A stretch of DNA of 64,000 bases from Nonomuraea turkmeniaca (GTDB lineage Bacteria; Actinomycetota; Actinomycetes; Streptosporangiales; Streptosporangiaceae), in NCBI RefSeq assembly GCF_005889735.1, contig NZ_VCKY01000015.1, forward strand, positions 19,268 through 83,267, given 5' to 3'. Numbering within the stretch: the first letter of the stretch is position 1; the number at the start of each line of letters is the position of its first letter. Under the pieces are notes generated by a model. It saw only the letters and a program-made list of their open reading frames with translations. It did no database searches and was not told the origin of the DNA. The position numbers and the translations under genes are program-made. Positions 48,201 to 55,580 of the stretch are shown piece by piece.

Positions 48201-49327
48201 TTCCGCAGCTCGGCGCTCACGACCCTGGCCAGCCGCCCGTCGCGGTAGGTGTAGTGGTGCACCCGGGCGCGGGCGATGGGGGCCGGCCCGGCGAAGCGGA
48301 TCTCGCCGTTCGACAACCGCACCTCGGCGCGGGTGGGCATCCGGTCGAGCACGGCCTGGGTGAACTGGCGTCCGGTCACGGCCAGCGCCTCGACCTTGGC
48401 GGGCGCGGAGGCGCTGACGTCGAGCTCGGGCGTGTCGAGTGCGGCGGTCACGGTGAGCTTCTCGGTGGCCGGCGACTGGCGCAGCCGCACCGCGCTGCGC
48501 CCGGTCAGGCCCGCGATCACGGCCGCGGACACGCCCGGCTCCTTACGCTGGACCACGGCCTTGACCCGCTTGCCCGTCGTGTCCACGGTGAAGGTGCCCC
48601 GGTCGTAGTCCGACAACGACGAGCCGCGCCCCAGCCCGTCGAACCCGACCGACACCTTGCCGTCGTACTCGGCCCAGACTCGCGCCTTGAGGTTCGCCGG
48701 CGCCAGCCGCTTGACCGCGAAGACCAGCCCGATCGCGCCCTCCGCGGGCATGGCCGCCGGGATCAGGTCGGCGGCCAGGTCAGGGGTGCCGTCGCCGGTG
48801 ACGTCGGCGGCCGCGGGAACGCCGACGGGCTGCCGGATCGAGCAGGACACCGGCACCTCGGCGCTCTCGACGCAGAGCCGGTACGTCAGCCCCGGGACGG
48901 CCTTGCCGAGCCCGTCGAAGACTTTGGCGACCGCGGCCAGCGGCTTGATCAGCGTCAGCGTCTGGGCCTGGCCGGTGTCGGGAAGGATCTTCCGCATGTC
49001 CGGCGCCTTGCCGCCCGCTCCCTGCGCCTCCTGGACGGCGGCGGCGTCGGCGGCGATCTGGTCGATCAGCCCGGGGCCCGCGGGCGTGGTCACGTCGGGC
49101 TCGGCCGGCCCGACCGGCTCGTCCACCGCGGGCCGGACGGCGAGAGACGGCCGCGTCGCAACGGTGACCGTGGCGGCCGGCGGCTCTTCGACGGCGGGCA
49201 CCGGCCGGACCGTGACGGTCGTCCCCGCTGATGTACGCGCCTCGGCCTGGGCGGCGGGCGGCACGGCCACCAGGACAGTGCTTGCGATGGACGTCGAAGC
49301 GAGCACGCGCAGAAGGGCGTGCAGCAT
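45296..49327 (-). CDS. 1343-residue secreted beta-repeat protein of unknown function
   Basis: A signal peptide (MLHALLRVLASTSIASTVLV, cleavage near AQAEA) and a GGGGGAG site define the start. Residues 30-130 are low complexity. An FG-GAP/EF-hand-like element, ADVTGDGTPDLAADL, is near 175. From about 300 to 1090 the protein is built of beta-rich units marked by a motif of the LPxxVxV kind: APAKVEAL 308, LPAKVRLV 427, TPATVDVT 533, VPARFDAS 683, VPGRLAVS 791, LPDQVSVD 876, LPSKITSM 924, VPAAVNIQ 977 and VPARFGVD 1023. Four closely spaced cysteines lie at 845-865. No hydrolase signature is seen. It may be an envelope scaffold or a lipid-binding groove protein; both are guesses. Confidence 0.75.
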   Translation of the reverse strand: MLHALLRVLASTSIASTVLVAVPPAAQAEARTSAGTTVTVRPVPAVEEPPAATVTVATRPSLAVRPAVDEPVGPAEPDVTTPAGPGLIDQIAADAAAVQEAQGAGGKAPDMRKILPDTGQAQTLTLIKPLAAVAKVFDGLGKAVPGLTYRLCVESAEVPVSCSIRQPVGVPAAADVTGDGTPDLAADLIPAAMPAEGAIGLVFAVKRLAPANLKARVWAEYDGKVSVGFDGLGRGSSLSDYDRGTFTVDTTGKRVKAVVQRKEPGVSAAVIAGLTGRSAVRLRQSPATEKLTVTAALDTPELDVSASAPAKVEALAVTGRQFTQAVLDRMPTRAEVRLSNGEIRFAGPAPIARARVHHYTYRDGRLARVVSAELRKVPPTLTAKYTAANGKQTLSVDSGRPRAGAADLVFFDRNADKTVLRAELSDLPAKVRLVNDLAEHRVTHTTSSPIGRFAVVLQRNEGAISSPRGGHVTMIKNGAAVGVSGLLTGLSGFDVTYGAVPHAHLEVDSSGRSFVGAASIDGTHLARLEISNTPATVDVTLDPAARKAQYQASGTIDKLRAAYANVRSGPTIDGTVLGVRDDVKASWELGERTTVKVDSSSKIRQIKIYANKAPVTSSRDSGGTGDDVRATVEGVRKHVELVADTKAQTLAWTADTPVAKVTALARAKLGDRYVRAAAEVTGVPARFDASWNAASYRFRGLSGPVGSAALAFTNHDGATSPTGPHLAAHYDQASGDLDASVLVKGLSQVEFSPAAQGFTADFRSARQTLAVDADVTQGDVRYGLIGSLGPVPGRLAVSAADGRLTYSGSRLDVRARAWLGKTAALRKMRAAPALPGGVSLVDGGCAAGTSGCAPGPFCTPDRGCFGLQGYLDVTGLPDQVSVDLAAKTFAFSGFSPRRRSLGVYLASSVLSPVPIKARATLTGLPSKITSMSLGPFGVGQGNVVQAAYRIEPAATLGALDVTAETGDLRGHVAINPVPAAVNIQGTYGAQTRIRVQNSAAVKRLVAKVTLAGKGTGELRFGDVPARFGVDADASAAGLGVPAVTYKAEGGVSTLDGYLGVEGGLVDPQKRYGDVSFSVTDLAADTTIRLNPDQTLDLVSRPVPTGRIAVRGGLTVDPVARQGIAVSKEIPYTTGFLTYHLGGTFGLGASSVKNLGLSVRRVSWLRVRPGKIPFGLKAPPALGYVAPGFEGDYERLHLTAKGVDLRPDVALEVKLSRELGNDVFRDSMRLGPTTSLALRRYDQRMRRIGAKQEVKAAGISLACVTVDAKPGFAAGGAGNSITLRGADGPQMVSLLDPGGQAPDYAVDLLTHFMSPFPGAEWKVASTKAGSCAATRPSPHPQAQS

Positions 49328-49456
49328 GAAACGTTCTCCCCCGGACCGGTCTAATTCATCCCATCAGAAACAATGGTCACGAGACGACCATATTCCTCAC
49401 CAGTAGTCAAACCGCTACGGAAATGGAACTCCAACATCCGGGACGACGGAGATCCC

Positions 49457-49981
49457 TCAGGAGTGGTACGGGCGCAGCCGCGGCCACCATCCGGGCACGT
49501 GGGCGCGGTAGTCGTCGTAGTCGGCGCCGAACTTCGCACGCAGGTGCGGCTCCTCGTACCAGCGCACGAACGAGTAGACGGGGATCGCCATGACGGCGAC
49601 GTAGACCAGCAGCCACGGATCCCCGAAGATCATGGCCTGCCCGATGACGGTGGCGAAGACCGCCACGTACATGGGGTTGCGGACGTGGCGGTAGAGGCCG
49701 CCGACGACCAGCCGGTCGGGCGGCGCGACCGGGAGCGGCGTGCCGAACCCCTCGACCACGAACCTGACGAACGCGTGCACCAGCACGACCATCCCGCCCA
49801 GCACCAGGACACCGCCCAGCACCTTGAGCGGCATCATGACCGGGTCGGGGAAGGGGTCGCGCATGCGCCATCCGCTGATCCAGTACGGGCCCAGGCCGGC
49901 GGCGGTGCCCGGTGCGACGGCGAAGAAGACCGCGCTGACGACGGCTGCGGGAGTCCTGCGCACGGGATCGCTCCTCACCAC
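49457..49981 (-). CDS. Isoprenylcysteine/phospholipid methyltransferase-family membrane protein
   Basis: A 174-residue membrane protein of the ICMT/PEMT fold. Four hydrophobic segments precede the SAM-binding signature LYRHVRNPMYVAVFATVIGQ and the C-terminal YEEPHLRAKFGADYDDYRA. Such enzymes methylate lipids, isoprenoid-linked groups or small molecules. The GTG start has no clear ribosome binding site and a TAGGGA hexamer just upstream, so translation may be leaderless. Substrate unknown. It lies alone, on the same strand as the large secreted protein. Confidence 0.87.
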   Translation of the reverse strand: MVRSDPVRRTPAAVVSAVFFAVAPGTAAGLGPYWISGWRMRDPFPDPVMMPLKVLGGVLVLGGMVVLVHAFVRFVVEGFGTPLPVAPPDRLVVGGLYRHVRNPMYVAVFATVIGQAMIFGDPWLLVYVAVMAIPVYSFVRWYEEPHLRAKFGADYDDYRAHVPGWWPRLRPYHS

Positions 49982-50058
49982 TTAATTCCCTACATGATGA
50001 GTTTAGGAAGCGATCCCGACCAGCGTCAACGCGTGAGACGAGGACTCCCGCCGCGGTG

Positions 50059-50253
50059 TCAGGATCCGTCGCCGGGCGGCATCACCACCGCGTCCGGGCC
50101 GGGGTAGACGAGTTGCTCGTGGCCGTCGTCGTAACGGACGACGAAGGGCGGCGAGCCGCCCGGGCCGCGGACCTCGACGATCTGGCCCTTCCTGTCTTTC
50201 TGGCCGACCACGTGGCCGTGCACGAGCAGGGTGTCACCGACGTTCGCCTGCAT
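50059..50253 (-). CDS. DUF1918 protein
   Basis: A 64-residue SH3-like protein: MQANVGDTLLVHGHVVGQKD, then GQIVEVRGPGGSPPFVVRY and DDGHEQLVYPGPDAVV, the DUF1918 pattern common in actinomycetes. ATG 50253 follows AGAGGAA. These tiny proteins often lie near stress genes. Function unknown. Confidence 0.9.
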   Translation of the reverse strand: MQANVGDTLLVHGHVVGQKDRKGQIVEVRGPGGSPPFVVRYDDGHEQLVYPGPDAVVMPPGDGS

Positions 50254-50299
50254 GATCGTTCCTCTCAGCTGGGCAAGGACAACTTTGAGGTTCCTCCCC

Positions 50300-50670
50300 A
50301 CCTTGCACCAGCCGCTCCCTCGAGGGAAGGCGGGCATCTCGGCGGCGTGCGGACGCCGAGGGCGAGCCAGCGGCCGCCGAGCTGGCCCAGGAGCTGGAGG
50401 GCGACCCGATCGAGGTGCCGCCGCCCCGTCCACAACGGGAACTCCGGCTGCACCGACGTCACCGGGTGCACCGCCTGCGGGTCCACCCGATGCGGCTGGT
50501 AGGGATCCACGTTATCGGTGCCGAGGCGGCGCAGGCTCGCGTCGATGGACCGGTGGACGTGCTCGGGGCAGCCGCCCGCCGGCGCCCGGCCGACGAGTTC
50601 CCCGTTCGTGTACGGCCCGCACACGTCGGCGGTGTCGATCAAGGTCGCGCCGCGTCGCCGACCCATCCCT
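50300..50670 (-). pseudogene. Remnant of an aldo/keto reductase gene
   Basis: On the minus strand, about 50666-50424, the translation [39 protein letters not shown] and HRVDP is followed at once by HPVTSVQPEFPLWTG. These are ordered aldo/keto reductase blocks ([47 protein letters not shown]). The roughly 40-50 residues between the last two are missing, the N-terminal strand and the C-terminal third are absent, and no start fits. A decayed gene, sitting between the DUF1918 and ArsR genes. Confidence 0.7.
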
Positions 50671-50705
50671 TCGGGGGGCGGCGCGGTGTCGCGACGTGCG
50701 GCGCA

Positions 50706-50735
50706 TTGACATGCAAGCCGCCACTTGCCTATCGT
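50706..50735 (+). promoter_or_regulatory. ArsR gene promoter with internal inverted repeat
   Basis: TTGACA (50706-50711) and TATCGT (50730-50735) are 18 bp apart. Between them GCAAG (50713-50717) and CTTGC (50724-50728) form an inverted repeat, a probable operator for autoregulation. The start point would be at the GTG (50743). Confidence 0.6.
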
Positions 50736-50742
50736 GGGGTCC

Positions 50743-51030
50743 GTGAGCGACGTGTTCAAGGCCTTGGTCGACCCGACGCGACGCAAGATCCTTGACGAAC
50801 TCTCCGAGAAGGACGGGCAGAGCCTGTTCGAGATCTGTGCGCGCCTGGCGATGAAATACCAGCTCGCGTCGTCTCGGCAGGCGATCTCGCAACATCTCGA
50901 CGTGCTGGAGGCCGCCGGCCTAGTGGAGACGCGCCGCGAAGGTCGCTACAAATTCCACTTCATCAACACGGCGCCGCTCGAACCCATCGTCGACCGATGG
51001 CTCAGGCGCATCCCGAAGGAGCCAGAATGA
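50743..51030 (+). CDS. ArsR-family transcriptional regulator
   Basis: A 95-residue winged-helix repressor. VFKALVDPTRRKILDELSEK and RQAISQHLDVLEAAGLVETR (recognition helix) followed by REGRYKFHFINTAPLEPI are the ArsR pattern. No metal-binding cysteine pair is seen, so it is probably the type that pairs with a VOC or AHSA1 enzyme, not a metal sensor. The GTG lies only 8 nt after the -10 hexamer, suggesting a leaderless mRNA. Its stop overlaps the VOC gene's start. Confidence 0.92.
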   Translation: MSDVFKALVDPTRRKILDELSEKDGQSLFEICARLAMKYQLASSRQAISQHLDVLEAAGLVETRREGRYKFHFINTAPLEPIVDRWLRRIPKEPE

Positions 51031-51413
51031 AGATCCATCTGTCCAGCGTGTTCGTGGACGATCAGGCAGAGGCCCTGCGCTTCTACACCGACGTGCTGGG
51101 CTTCACGGTCAAGCACGACATCCCGATGGGCGAGCACCGCTGGCTGACCGTCGTGTCACCGGACGACCCGGACGGCACCGAGCTCGTCCTCGAGCCCTCC
51201 AGCCACCCCGCCGTGCCACCCTTCAAGCAGGCGCTGGTGGAGGACGGCATCCCGCTCACCTCGTTCGCGGTGTCCGACGTGCACAAGGAGTACGAGCGGC
51301 TGAAGGGCCTCGGCGTGCGCTTCACGCAGGAACCGGTCGACATGGGACCGGTCACCACGGCCATCTTCGACGACACCTGCGGCAACCTCATCCAGATCGC
51401 CGCGCAGGCGTAG
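51027..51413 (+). CDS. VOC-superfamily (glyoxalase/dioxygenase-like) protein
   Basis: A 128-residue protein of two beta-alpha-beta-beta-beta modules: KIHLSSVFVDDQAEALRFYT, DVLGFTVKHD, then LVLEPSSHPAVPPFKQALVE and TTAIFDDTCGNLIQIAAQ. The ATG overlaps the ArsR stop (ATGA). ArsR-VOC pairs are common in actinomycetes and often protect against electrophiles or bleomycin-like drugs; the substrate here is unknown. Confidence 0.93.
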   Translation: MKIHLSSVFVDDQAEALRFYTDVLGFTVKHDIPMGEHRWLTVVSPDDPDGTELVLEPSSHPAVPPFKQALVEDGIPLTSFAVSDVHKEYERLKGLGVRFTQEPVDMGPVTTAIFDDTCGNLIQIAAQA

Positions 51414-51502
51414 CCGGGGGCCCAGCCGCCGAGGGGTCAGATCAGGCCGCCGGGGGTGCAGGTCGGCGAGGTAGGCGTGGGCCTGGGGTAACGTCTGGCC
51501 GC

Positions 51503-52528
51503 ATGCGCGCCTTCGTCATCACAGGTCCAGGACGTGCGGAGGTCCAGGAGGTCGAACCGCCCGCGGCGATGCCCGGTGAGGTGGTGGTCGAGGTCGAGCG
51601 GGCCGGGGTGTGCGGCACCGACACGGAGTTCTACTCGGGCGCGATGGCGTACCTGCGTACCGGCGAGGCCCGCTACCCGGTGCGGATCGGGCACGAGTGG
51701 GCCGGCACCGTGCGGGAGATCGGCGACGGCGTGGATCCCGCCTGGGTGGGGCGGCGGGTGACCGGCGACACGATGCTGGGGTGCGGCCACTGCGCGCGGT
51801 GCGTGGCGGGCCGGCAGCACCTGTGCGCGGACCGGTACGAGATCGGCGTCCGCAACGGCCGGCCCGGCGCGCTGGCCGAGCGGCTCCCGGTGCCCGTGCG
51901 GGCGCTCCAGCCGCTGCCCGACCCGGTCGACGCGGTGCTCGGCGCGCTGGTGGAGCCCGGCGGGAACGCGCTGCGGGCGGTCCGCGCCGCCGCGGTGGCG
52001 CCTGGCGAGCGGCTGCTGGTCATCGGGCCGGGTACGATCGGTCTGCTGGCGGCCATGATCGCGGCGGCGCAGGGGGCCGAGGTGCATCTGCTCGGGGTGA
52101 CCGAACACTCGCTGGCGTTCGCCCGCTCGCTCGGCTTCACCCGCACCTGGACGACGCCGCCGTTCGATCCCGTCCAGGGGCCGCGGTTCGATGCCGCGAT
52201 CGACGCATCGACCGGGGCCGGCTCGCCGGCGCTCGCGCTCGAGGCCGTGGAGCCGGGTCGCAACGTCGTCTTCATCGGCCTGTCGGCCGAGCCCAGCCTG
52301 GCCGACACGCGCCGCCTGGTGCTCAAGGACGTGACGGCGGTCGGCGTGCTCAGCGCTTCGGGCGGCCTCGCCGGGGCCATCGACCTGTACGCCTCCGGGC
52401 AGGTCGATCCGCGCCCTCTGGTTGCCGCCACCGTACCGCTGGACGAGGCCGCCGCGGTCGTGTCGGGAAAACGGCGGCCCGGCTGGGGCGACGCCCCGAA
52501 GATCCTCATCGACCCCCGCCTGACCTGA
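51503..52528 (+). CDS. Zinc-dependent medium-chain alcohol dehydrogenase
   Basis: A 341-residue MDR enzyme. Catalytic zinc ligands are C37 (GVCGTD), H64-E65 (GHEWAG) and E151. The structural zinc site is complete: C94, C97, C100 and C108 in CGHCARCVAGRQHLC. The Rossmann motif is VIGPGTIGLLAAMIAAAQGA. Such enzymes oxidise polyols, threonine or other alcohols with NAD(P). The first tandem repeat unit overlaps its stop codon. Substrate unknown. Confidence 0.95.
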   Translation: MRAFVITGPGRAEVQEVEPPAAMPGEVVVEVERAGVCGTDTEFYSGAMAYLRTGEARYPVRIGHEWAGTVREIGDGVDPAWVGRRVTGDTMLGCGHCARCVAGRQHLCADRYEIGVRNGRPGALAERLPVPVRALQPLPDPVDAVLGALVEPGGNALRAVRAAAVAPGERLLVIGPGTIGLLAAMIAAAQGAEVHLLGVTEHSLAFARSLGFTRTWTTPPFDPVQGPRFDAAIDASTGAGSPALALEAVEPGRNVVFIGLSAEPSLADTRRLVLKDVTAVGVLSASGGLAGAIDLYASGQVDPRPLVAATVPLDEAAAVVSGKRRPGWGDAPKILIDPRLT

Positions 52529-52632
52529 TCCGCGCATCCGGAGAATCGGTCTCGCCCCGACCTGATCCGCGCACTCGGAGAATCCGTCGCGCCCCGACCT
52601 GATCCGCGTATCCGGAAAATCCGTCGCACCCG
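52522..52632. repeat. Three tandem 37-bp repeats
   Basis: Units at 52522-52558, 52559-52595 and 52596-52632 share GACCTGATCCGCG at the start, CGGA(G/A)AAT in the middle and CGC(C/A)CC at the end; units differ by a few substitutions. The first unit includes the alcohol dehydrogenase stop, and the last ends 27 bp before the GNAT start. Confidence 0.88.
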
Positions 52633-52658
52633 CATCCGCCGGTGGCTAGCGTTTCTCC

Positions 52659-53207
52659 GTGCCCAGCTACCTGGAGACCGACCGCCTGATCCTGCGCCGC
52701 TTCACCGAGTCGGACGCCGACCACCTCTTCCCCCTGCACAACGACCCCGACGTCATGCGCTACCTCAACGGCGGCAGGCCGGCACCGCGCAAGGTGATCG
52801 TCGAGGAGACGCTCCCCAGGTTCATCGCCTCCGGCTTCTTCGCGGCGATCGAGAAGCCCCCCGGGACGTTCCTCGGCTGGTTCCACCTGCGTGCGCCGCA
52901 GGGTGAGCCCGCCGACGAGCCGGAGATCGGCTACCGGCTGCACAAGTCGGCCTGGGGCAAGGGGTACGCGACGGAGGGCTCGCTGGCGCTGATCGACAAG
53001 GCGTTCGCCGAGCTTGGGGCGCGTCGTGTGTTCGCCCAGACGATGACGGTGAACCGGGGTTCGCGACGGGTCATGGAGAAGTGCGGGCTGAGGTACGTCC
53101 GGACCTTCTTCAAGGAGTGGCCCGAGGCCATCGACGGCAGCGAGCAGGGCGTGGTGGAGTACGAGCTGCTGCGGGCCGATTGGGAGGGGGCCCGGCGCGG
53201 GACGTGA
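52659..53207 (+). CDS. GNAT-family N-acetyltransferase, RimJ/RimL type
   Basis: A 182-residue acetyltransferase. The family opening YLETDRLILRRFTESDADHL is present. The acetyl-CoA-binding region is EIGYRLHKSAWGKGYATEGS, and VNRGSRRVMEKCGLRYVRTF is the conserved motif B/C region. Such proteins acetylate ribosomal-protein N-termini or small molecules. The start is a GTG directly after the 37-bp repeats with no clear site. Substrate unknown. Confidence 0.92.
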   Translation: MPSYLETDRLILRRFTESDADHLFPLHNDPDVMRYLNGGRPAPRKVIVEETLPRFIASGFFAAIEKPPGTFLGWFHLRAPQGEPADEPEIGYRLHKSAWGKGYATEGSLALIDKAFAELGARRVFAQTMTVNRGSRRVMEKCGLRYVRTFFKEWPEAIDGSEQGVVEYELLRADWEGARRGT

Positions 53208-53228
53208 GCACCGGACCCCCGCCGCCTG

Positions 53229-53858
53229 TCAGCCGACGGTGAAGTCGCCCTTGAACCCGGCGCCACGCACCCCGTACTCGTCGAGGCCGTACATCTTGTC
53301 AGCGGCGCTGTGGTGGTCCCAGGCGTCGCGGCCCTCGTCCTTGGTGTCGTGCGCCTCCTTCTCCTTGGCCGCCTTGGCGATGTGCGCGCATTCTCCCTTT
53401 TCGCCGAGCAGGCCGGTCTGGAAGCGCCCGGTGAGCCGCCGGCCCTCGAACGGGCCCCTGCGTACGATGCCCGTCACGGTGGCGGTGTTGCCCGTCGTCT
53501 CCTCGACCGTGACGTCGGCCTCGCTGACCAGCTCCGCATAACCGGTGTTCCACCTGATGATGGCCATGCCGCTGCCGTGGCCCACGTCGTGGGCGAGGCA
53601 GCTCAGGTCGACGTCGTCCAGGCCGACGAAGAGGGCGGCGGACTTGATGCCGAGATCGCTGTGGTCGACGCAGGAGCGCCTTTCCCCGAAGTAGGCGACC
53701 TCGTGCCTCTGGGTGAACGCCTGAACGCCGGGCTTGAAGCTGACGTCGCCCGAGGCGTGGCAGGAGATCGAGGTGGCCGCGTGCGCGGGGCCGGGCACGG
53801 CCAGCGGCGCGGCGGCCAGGGCGAGAACGAGCGCGGTGACGGTGGGGCGAGAGGGCAT
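53229..53858 (-). CDS. Secreted hypothetical protein with four cysteines
   Basis: A 209-residue exported protein. The signal peptide reads PSRPTVTALVLALAAAPLAV, with cleavage near AHA. The mature part is beta-rich (ATSISCHASGDVSFKP, RRSCVDHSDLGIKSAAL, LSCLAHDVGHGSG) and has cysteines that may form two disulfides, including KGECAH. The C-terminal third is charged and histidine-rich. No family recognised. It has its own promoter and a GC hairpin in the leader. Confidence 0.7.
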   Translation of the reverse strand: MPSRPTVTALVLALAAAPLAVPGPAHAATSISCHASGDVSFKPGVQAFTQRHEVAYFGERRSCVDHSDLGIKSAALFVGLDDVDLSCLAHDVGHGSGMAIIRWNTGYAELVSEADVTVEETTGNTATVTGIVRRGPFEGRRLTGRFQTGLLGEKGECAHIAKAAKEKEAHDTKDEGRDAWDHHSAADKMYGLDEYGVRGAGFKGDFTVG

Positions 53859-53888
53859 GCTGCTGCTCCTTCCGAGGCAGGCAGAGCG

Positions 53889-53915
53889 GCGGCGACGGAC
53901 GACTACCGTCGCCGC
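53889..53915 (-). promoter_or_regulatory. Leader hairpin of the secreted hypothetical gene
   Basis: GCGGCGACGG (53889-53898) and CCGTCGCCGC (53906-53915) are perfect 10-bp arms with a 7-nt loop, 31-57 bp upstream of the start. It lies in the 5' leader if transcription begins near 53935. Confidence 0.5.
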
Positions 53916-53941
53916 GCCCGCGATGATCGAGACGCCTCCCG

Positions 53942-53970
53942 ACCTTGCCGATCACTCAGAGCGACGTCAA
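53942..53970 (-). promoter_or_regulatory. Promoter candidate for the secreted hypothetical gene
   Basis: On the minus strand TTGACG (53970-53965) and CAAGGT (53947-53942) are separated by 17 bp. The -10 match is modest. Confidence 0.4.
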
Positions 53971-54100
53971 CGCTACACACCGGCCTTGATCGCGGCCTTG
54001 CCGAAGACCGGGGCGGGCTACGTCACCGCGACCACCGCGTAACGCTCGTCATCGATCTCCTCACCGCCACCGACAGTTCACGCACACGAGCACCTGGTGT

Positions 54101-54115
54101 ACTGGTCAGACCAGT
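54101..54115. promoter_or_regulatory. GntR-type operator, DasR-like palindrome
   Basis: ACTGGTCAGACCAGT is a perfect palindrome with 7-bp arms around one base. It sits just ahead of a TAGGGT -10 candidate (54119-54124), 16 bp upstream of the SDR ATG. It resembles the DasR site ACTGGTCTAGACCACT but is one base shorter, as in other GntR-family sites. Confidence 0.6.
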
Positions 54116-54131
54116 CGCTAGGGTGCCTCTC

Positions 54132-54893
54132 ATGGGATATGACGTGCTGTTCCGCCTGGACGGGCGGCGGGCCGTGGTGATCGGGGCAGGAAGCGGGATC
54201 GGCAGGGAGGCGGCGCTGGCCATGGCCGCCCACGGGGCGTCCGTGGTGTGCGCCGACCGGGACCTGGCCTCGGCGGAGGAGACCGCCACCCGGTGCGGGG
54301 GAAGCGCACGGCTGCTGGACGTGCTCGACGCCGACGCCGTACGCCGGGCCGCCGACGAGGAGCCGGCCGACGTCCTGGTGTTCACCGCCGCCACGAACGT
54401 CCGCAAGCGACTGCTCGACTACTCCGGCGAGGAGTTCGACCGGGTGGTGAGCCTGAACCTGCGGGCCTCGTTCGACGTGATACGGGCGTTCGGCGCGGGC
54501 ATGGTGGAGCGGGGACGGGGTTCGATCATCGGGTTCGCGTCGATCCGGGCATCCGTCACCGAACCGGGGCAGAGCGTCTACTCGGCCACGAAGGCCGGGC
54601 TCGTGCAGTTGCTCCGCACGGCGGCAGCCGAGTTCGGGCCGCGGGGGGTGCGGGTGAACGCCATCGCGCCCGGCGTGGTCGAGACGCCGCTGACCCGCCA
54701 GATCAAGGACCATCCCGACTGGTACGCCGCGTACGCGGCCAAGAGCGCGCTCGGCCGGTGGGCGTCCGCGGACGAGATGGCCGGGGCGGTGGTCTACCTG
54801 GCGAGCGACGCGGCGAGTTTCGTGACCGGCTCCGTGTTGTACGTGGACGGCGGCTGGACCGCCGTGGACGGCCGTTTCGACCCGCCGAATTGA
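54132..54893 (+). CDS. Short-chain dehydrogenase/reductase
   Basis: A 253-residue classical SDR. The cofactor loop is GAGSGIG (18-24), D40s ADRDLA suggests NAD preference, N109 is the structural Asn, and the catalytic residues are S137, Y150 and K154 (YSATKAG). The C-terminus VYLASDAASFVTGSVLYVDG is family-typical. The ATG is 8 nt after the -10 hexamer, so the mRNA is probably leaderless. Likely oxidises a sugar or polyol; the DasR-like operator would fit aminosugar control, but this is inference. Confidence 0.93.
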   Translation: MGYDVLFRLDGRRAVVIGAGSGIGREAALAMAAHGASVVCADRDLASAEETATRCGGSARLLDVLDADAVRRAADEEPADVLVFTAATNVRKRLLDYSGEEFDRVVSLNLRASFDVIRAFGAGMVERGRGSIIGFASIRASVTEPGQSVYSATKAGLVQLLRTAAAEFGPRGVRVNAIAPGVVETPLTRQIKDHPDWYAAYAAKSALGRWASADEMAGAVVYLASDAASFVTGSVLYVDGGWTAVDGRFDPPN

Positions 54894-54961
54894 GGTGAAT
54901 ACATCCGCCCTCATAGGGCAGCAAGCACGAGTCCGTCCCGATGAAAGGAGGGACCTGACCG

Positions 54962-55519
54962 ATGAGTACAGCACGGAAATTAGCGCCCGCGACCCTCGCG
55001 GCCGTGCTGACGTTGACCATCGCCCCTGCGGCGCAGGCCCAGACCACGGCGACCGCCGCTCCTGGCGCGGTCGATCAGGCCGGCTGGGTGCTGCACGCCT
55101 CCGCCCAGGACAGGGCGTATCTGAGGCAGGCGCACAGGGGTCACCTCGCCGAGATCGCGGCCGGAAGGGCCGCGTTGCGTGAGTCCCGCGACAGGGGCGT
55201 ACGCGCGATCGCGTGGCGGCTGATCCGTGATCACCGCCGGCTCGACGCGCGGCTGCGGTCGGTCGCCCATCGGCTGGACGTCCGGATCCCGGACGCCCCC
55301 AGCGCCGAACAGCAGGCCGCCCTGCGCGCAGTGACCGCCAGGTCGGGTCATCGCTTCGACCGGGCGTGGCTGCGGCTGCAGGCCGACGCCCACTACCGGT
55401 CGCTCCGGCTGGGTCAGGTGGAGCTGCGCCTGGGTCATTCGGAATGGGTGAAGGACCTGGCGCGCGACAGCGCGCCGGTGATCCGGCATCACCTGCGCAT
55501 GATCCGCGCCGAGCAGTAA
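54962..55519 (+). CDS. Secreted DUF4142 protein
   Basis: A 185-residue exported protein, signal peptide ending TIAPAAQA, with a strong AAAGGAGG site. The DUF4142 pattern is clear: SAQDRAYLRQAHRGHLAEIA, RAIAWRLIRDHRRLDARLRS and HRFDRAWLRLQADAHYRSLR. No lipobox, so it is released, unlike the paralogue at 41585. Arginine-rich. Function unknown. Confidence 0.9.
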   Translation: MSTARKLAPATLAAVLTLTIAPAAQAQTTATAAPGAVDQAGWVLHASAQDRAYLRQAHRGHLAEIAAGRAALRESRDRGVRAIAWRLIRDHRRLDARLRSVAHRLDVRIPDAPSAEQQAALRAVTARSGHRFDRAWLRLQADAHYRSLRLGQVELRLGHSEWVKDLARDSAPVIRHHLRMIRAEQ

Positions 55520-55580
55520 CGGCGCATTCCCCCGGCGGCCGCGGCCCGGAAGGGTCGCGGCCGCCGCTGCGCCGGCGTGC

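Noticed and set aside
52522..52632. CRISPR array
   Set aside because: The repeats are directly adjacent with no spacers, and there are no cas genes in the window.
53310..54131. Upstream extension of the SDR gene
   Set aside because: Overlaps the secreted hypothetical gene on the other strand; the SDR fold starts at 54132 next to a good -10 hexamer.
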